A stretch of DNA of 14,890 nt from Bacillota bacterium (GTDB lineage Bacteria; Bacillota_E; Symbiobacteriia; JAMDAP01): positions 1 to 14,890 of the forward strand of contig JAMDAP010000150.1 of NCBI GenBank assembly GCA_023484675.1, read 5' to 3'. Under the pieces are notes generated by a model. That model ran no database searches, was not told the DNA's origin, and saw only the letters and a list, made by a program, of their open reading frames with translations. The position numbers and the translations under genes were made by a program. This document shows, piece after piece, positions 13,815 through 14,890 of this stretch (the stretch's first letter is position 1; each line of letters opens with the position of its first letter).

Positions 13815-14857
13815 GCGGAAAGGCCGACAAGGTTGACATCACGCCCCCGCAGCCGCGCGCCGGGGAAGGACTGCATGCCGGCAAGCTCTCCCCGGATCTG
13901 CTCAGGGCCACGGTGTTCCCGTACACCGGCGCTGTTCGAACCGACGTGCTGGTTCCTGCGGCAACCGGCGAAGATGCTGCTGTGTTAGACTTCGGCGACT
14001 GGGCCTGCGTCGCCTCCACCGACCCCATCACCGGGGCAGTGGAGCGCGCCGGCTGGTATGCCGTGCACGTGGCCTGCAACGACCTGGCTGCTGCCGGCGC
14101 CGAGCCGGTAGGTTTGCTCTTGACCCTGCTGCTGCCCGTCGGTGCGGGCGCCGGGGTGGTGCAGCGGGTTATGGCCGAAGCCCACGAAGGGGCGGCGGCG
14201 CTGGGTGTCGCCATTGTCGGCGGCCACACCGAAGTGACCCCGGCTGTGACGCGCCTCGTTATCTCCGCCACCGCCATCGGGCGCGCCGCCAAGGGGCGCT
14301 GGCTTCGCACCGGCGGTGCGCAGATCGGCAATGATCTGATTCTGACCAAGGCAGCCGGTCTGGAAGGCACGTCAATTCTGGCCGCTGATGCCGCCGACAA
14401 GCTGGCCGGGCGTGTTCCGCCTGACGTGCTGGAGCGGGGGCGCCACTTCGTCAACGAACTGAGCGTTGTTGCCGACGCCGCTGCCGCAGTCAAGCTTGGC
14501 GCCACGGCGATGCACGACGCGACCGAGGGCGGTATCCTTGGTGCCGCTTGCGAACTGGCCGTCGCCTCTGGTCTGGGCGTCGAAATCCGGGCGGGACAAG
14601 TGCCCATTCGCCCCGAAACGAAGATGATCTGCGACGTTCTCGGCCTCGACCCGTTGCGCCTCATTTCGAGTGGAGCCCTGCTCGTTGCAGCGCCGCAGGG
14701 CGACGTTGTGGCAGCGTCCCTTCGCCAAACGGGAGTTGAAGCAACCGTAATCGGTCGATTGATCGACGACGGCTTCTATATGGTAAGAGGAGGCCGGCGT
14801 GAAAGCATTGTTCCAAGCAGCGACGATGAACTCTGGCGTGTCTTAGCTCCGTCCTAG
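13811..14857 (+). CDS. AIR synthase-related protein, HypE/ThiL superfamily
   Basis: ATP-dependent enzyme of the PurM/ThiL/HypE/SelD superfamily, 348 aa. TTG 13811 is chosen because it overlaps the previous stop and has GGAGG 9 bases upstream; the frame is open earlier, but only inside the S-component gene. Motifs are LSPDLL near residue 26, GEDAAV (53-58), STDPITG (69-75), ACNDLAAAGAEP (88-99), AIVGGHTEVT, DLILTKAAGLEGTSIL and HDATEGGILGAACELA. It looks most like HypE-type proteins but lacks the C-terminal PRxC motif on which HypE makes its thiocyanate; it ends DDELWRVLAPS. It is therefore probably a HypE-like paralogue with another substrate. Coupling to an ECF S component hints at cofactor metabolism. 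No hydrogenase gene is visible. Confidence 0.85.
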   Translation: MSGKADKVDITPPQPRAGEGLHAGKLSPDLLRATVFPYTGAVRTDVLVPAATGEDAAVLDFGDWACVASTDPITGAVERAGWYAVHVACNDLAAAGAEPVGLLLTLLLPVGAGAGVVQRVMAEAHEGAAALGVAIVGGHTEVTPAVTRLVISATAIGRAAKGRWLRTGGAQIGNDLILTKAAGLEGTSILAADAADKLAGRVPPDVLERGRHFVNELSVVADAAAAVKLGATAMHDATEGGILGAACELAVASGLGVEIRAGQVPIRPETKMICDVLGLDPLRLISSGALLVAAPQGDVVAASLRQTGVEATVIGRLIDDGFYMVRGGRRESIVPSSDDELWRVLAPS

Positions 14858-14869
14858 TCGCGCTGGCAA

Positions 14870-14887
14870 CGGCGACAGGCTTCGCCG
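14870..14887 (+). terminator. Hairpin at the window edge after the HypE-like gene
   Basis: CGGCGA and TCGCCG form a perfect 6-bp stem around a 6-base loop, 12 bases after the stop. The window ends 3 bases later, so a T-run cannot be checked. Confidence 0.3.
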
Positions 14888-14890
14888 GTC

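Overview
The window comes from a GC-rich bacterium with strong GGAGG-type ribosome sites and frequent GTG and TTG starts. A YunD-type cytoplasmic phosphoesterase, an M42 peptidase and an ECF S component fit a high-GC member of the Bacillota (for example a Symbiobacterium-like lineage). That placement is inference, since no rRNA or other taxonomic marker is present. I see no tRNA, rRNA, CRISPR array, insertion sequence or prophage gene.

Region 1 (1-4990, + strand) is the back part of a respiratory operon of the complex iron-sulfur molybdoenzyme type. It holds an NrfD/PsrC-like membrane quinol subunit (5' end cut by the window), a Tat-exported molybdopterin catalytic subunit of the tetrathionate/selenate reductase (TtrA/SrdA) type, and a small double [4Fe-4S] protein. 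The order membrane subunit then catalytic subunit matches ttrBCA and srdBCA, so an electron-transfer FeS subunit probably lies just upstream, outside the window. The complex would take electrons from quinol and reduce an oxyanion outside the membrane. The substrate cannot be read from the sequence.

Region 2 (4991-5276) is a less GC-rich spacer. It holds a hairpin after the operon, a candidate 62-aa cysteine-rich small protein, and an AT-rich operator-like element just before the next operon.

Region 3 (5277-8231, + strand) is a complete polar amino acid ABC importer: ATPase, lipoprotein binding protein and two HisM/GlnP-type permeases. The binding protein resembles the Asp/Glu-binding protein PEB1a. 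The operon ends at a strong terminator (8295-8326) that works in both directions.

Region 4 (8355-11649, - strand) has, in transcription order, a hotdog acyl-CoA thioesterase, an ACT-domain malic enzyme and an M42 metallo-aminopeptidase. They are separated by 100-210 bp gaps with hairpins and, before the malic enzyme, a promoter-like region, so they are probably not one tight operon. Importer, peptidase and malic enzyme together suggest use of peptides and C4 amino acids as carbon.

Region 5 (11713-14857, + strand) has a YunD-like 5'-nucleotidase-family phosphoesterase. It is followed by a new transcription unit with its own extended -10 promoter and a leader ending in a terminator-like hairpin. 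That unit encodes an ECF transporter S component and a translationally coupled AIR-synthase/HypE-like enzyme. This leader and gene pair, and the cysteine-rich small ORF, are the least explained parts of the window.
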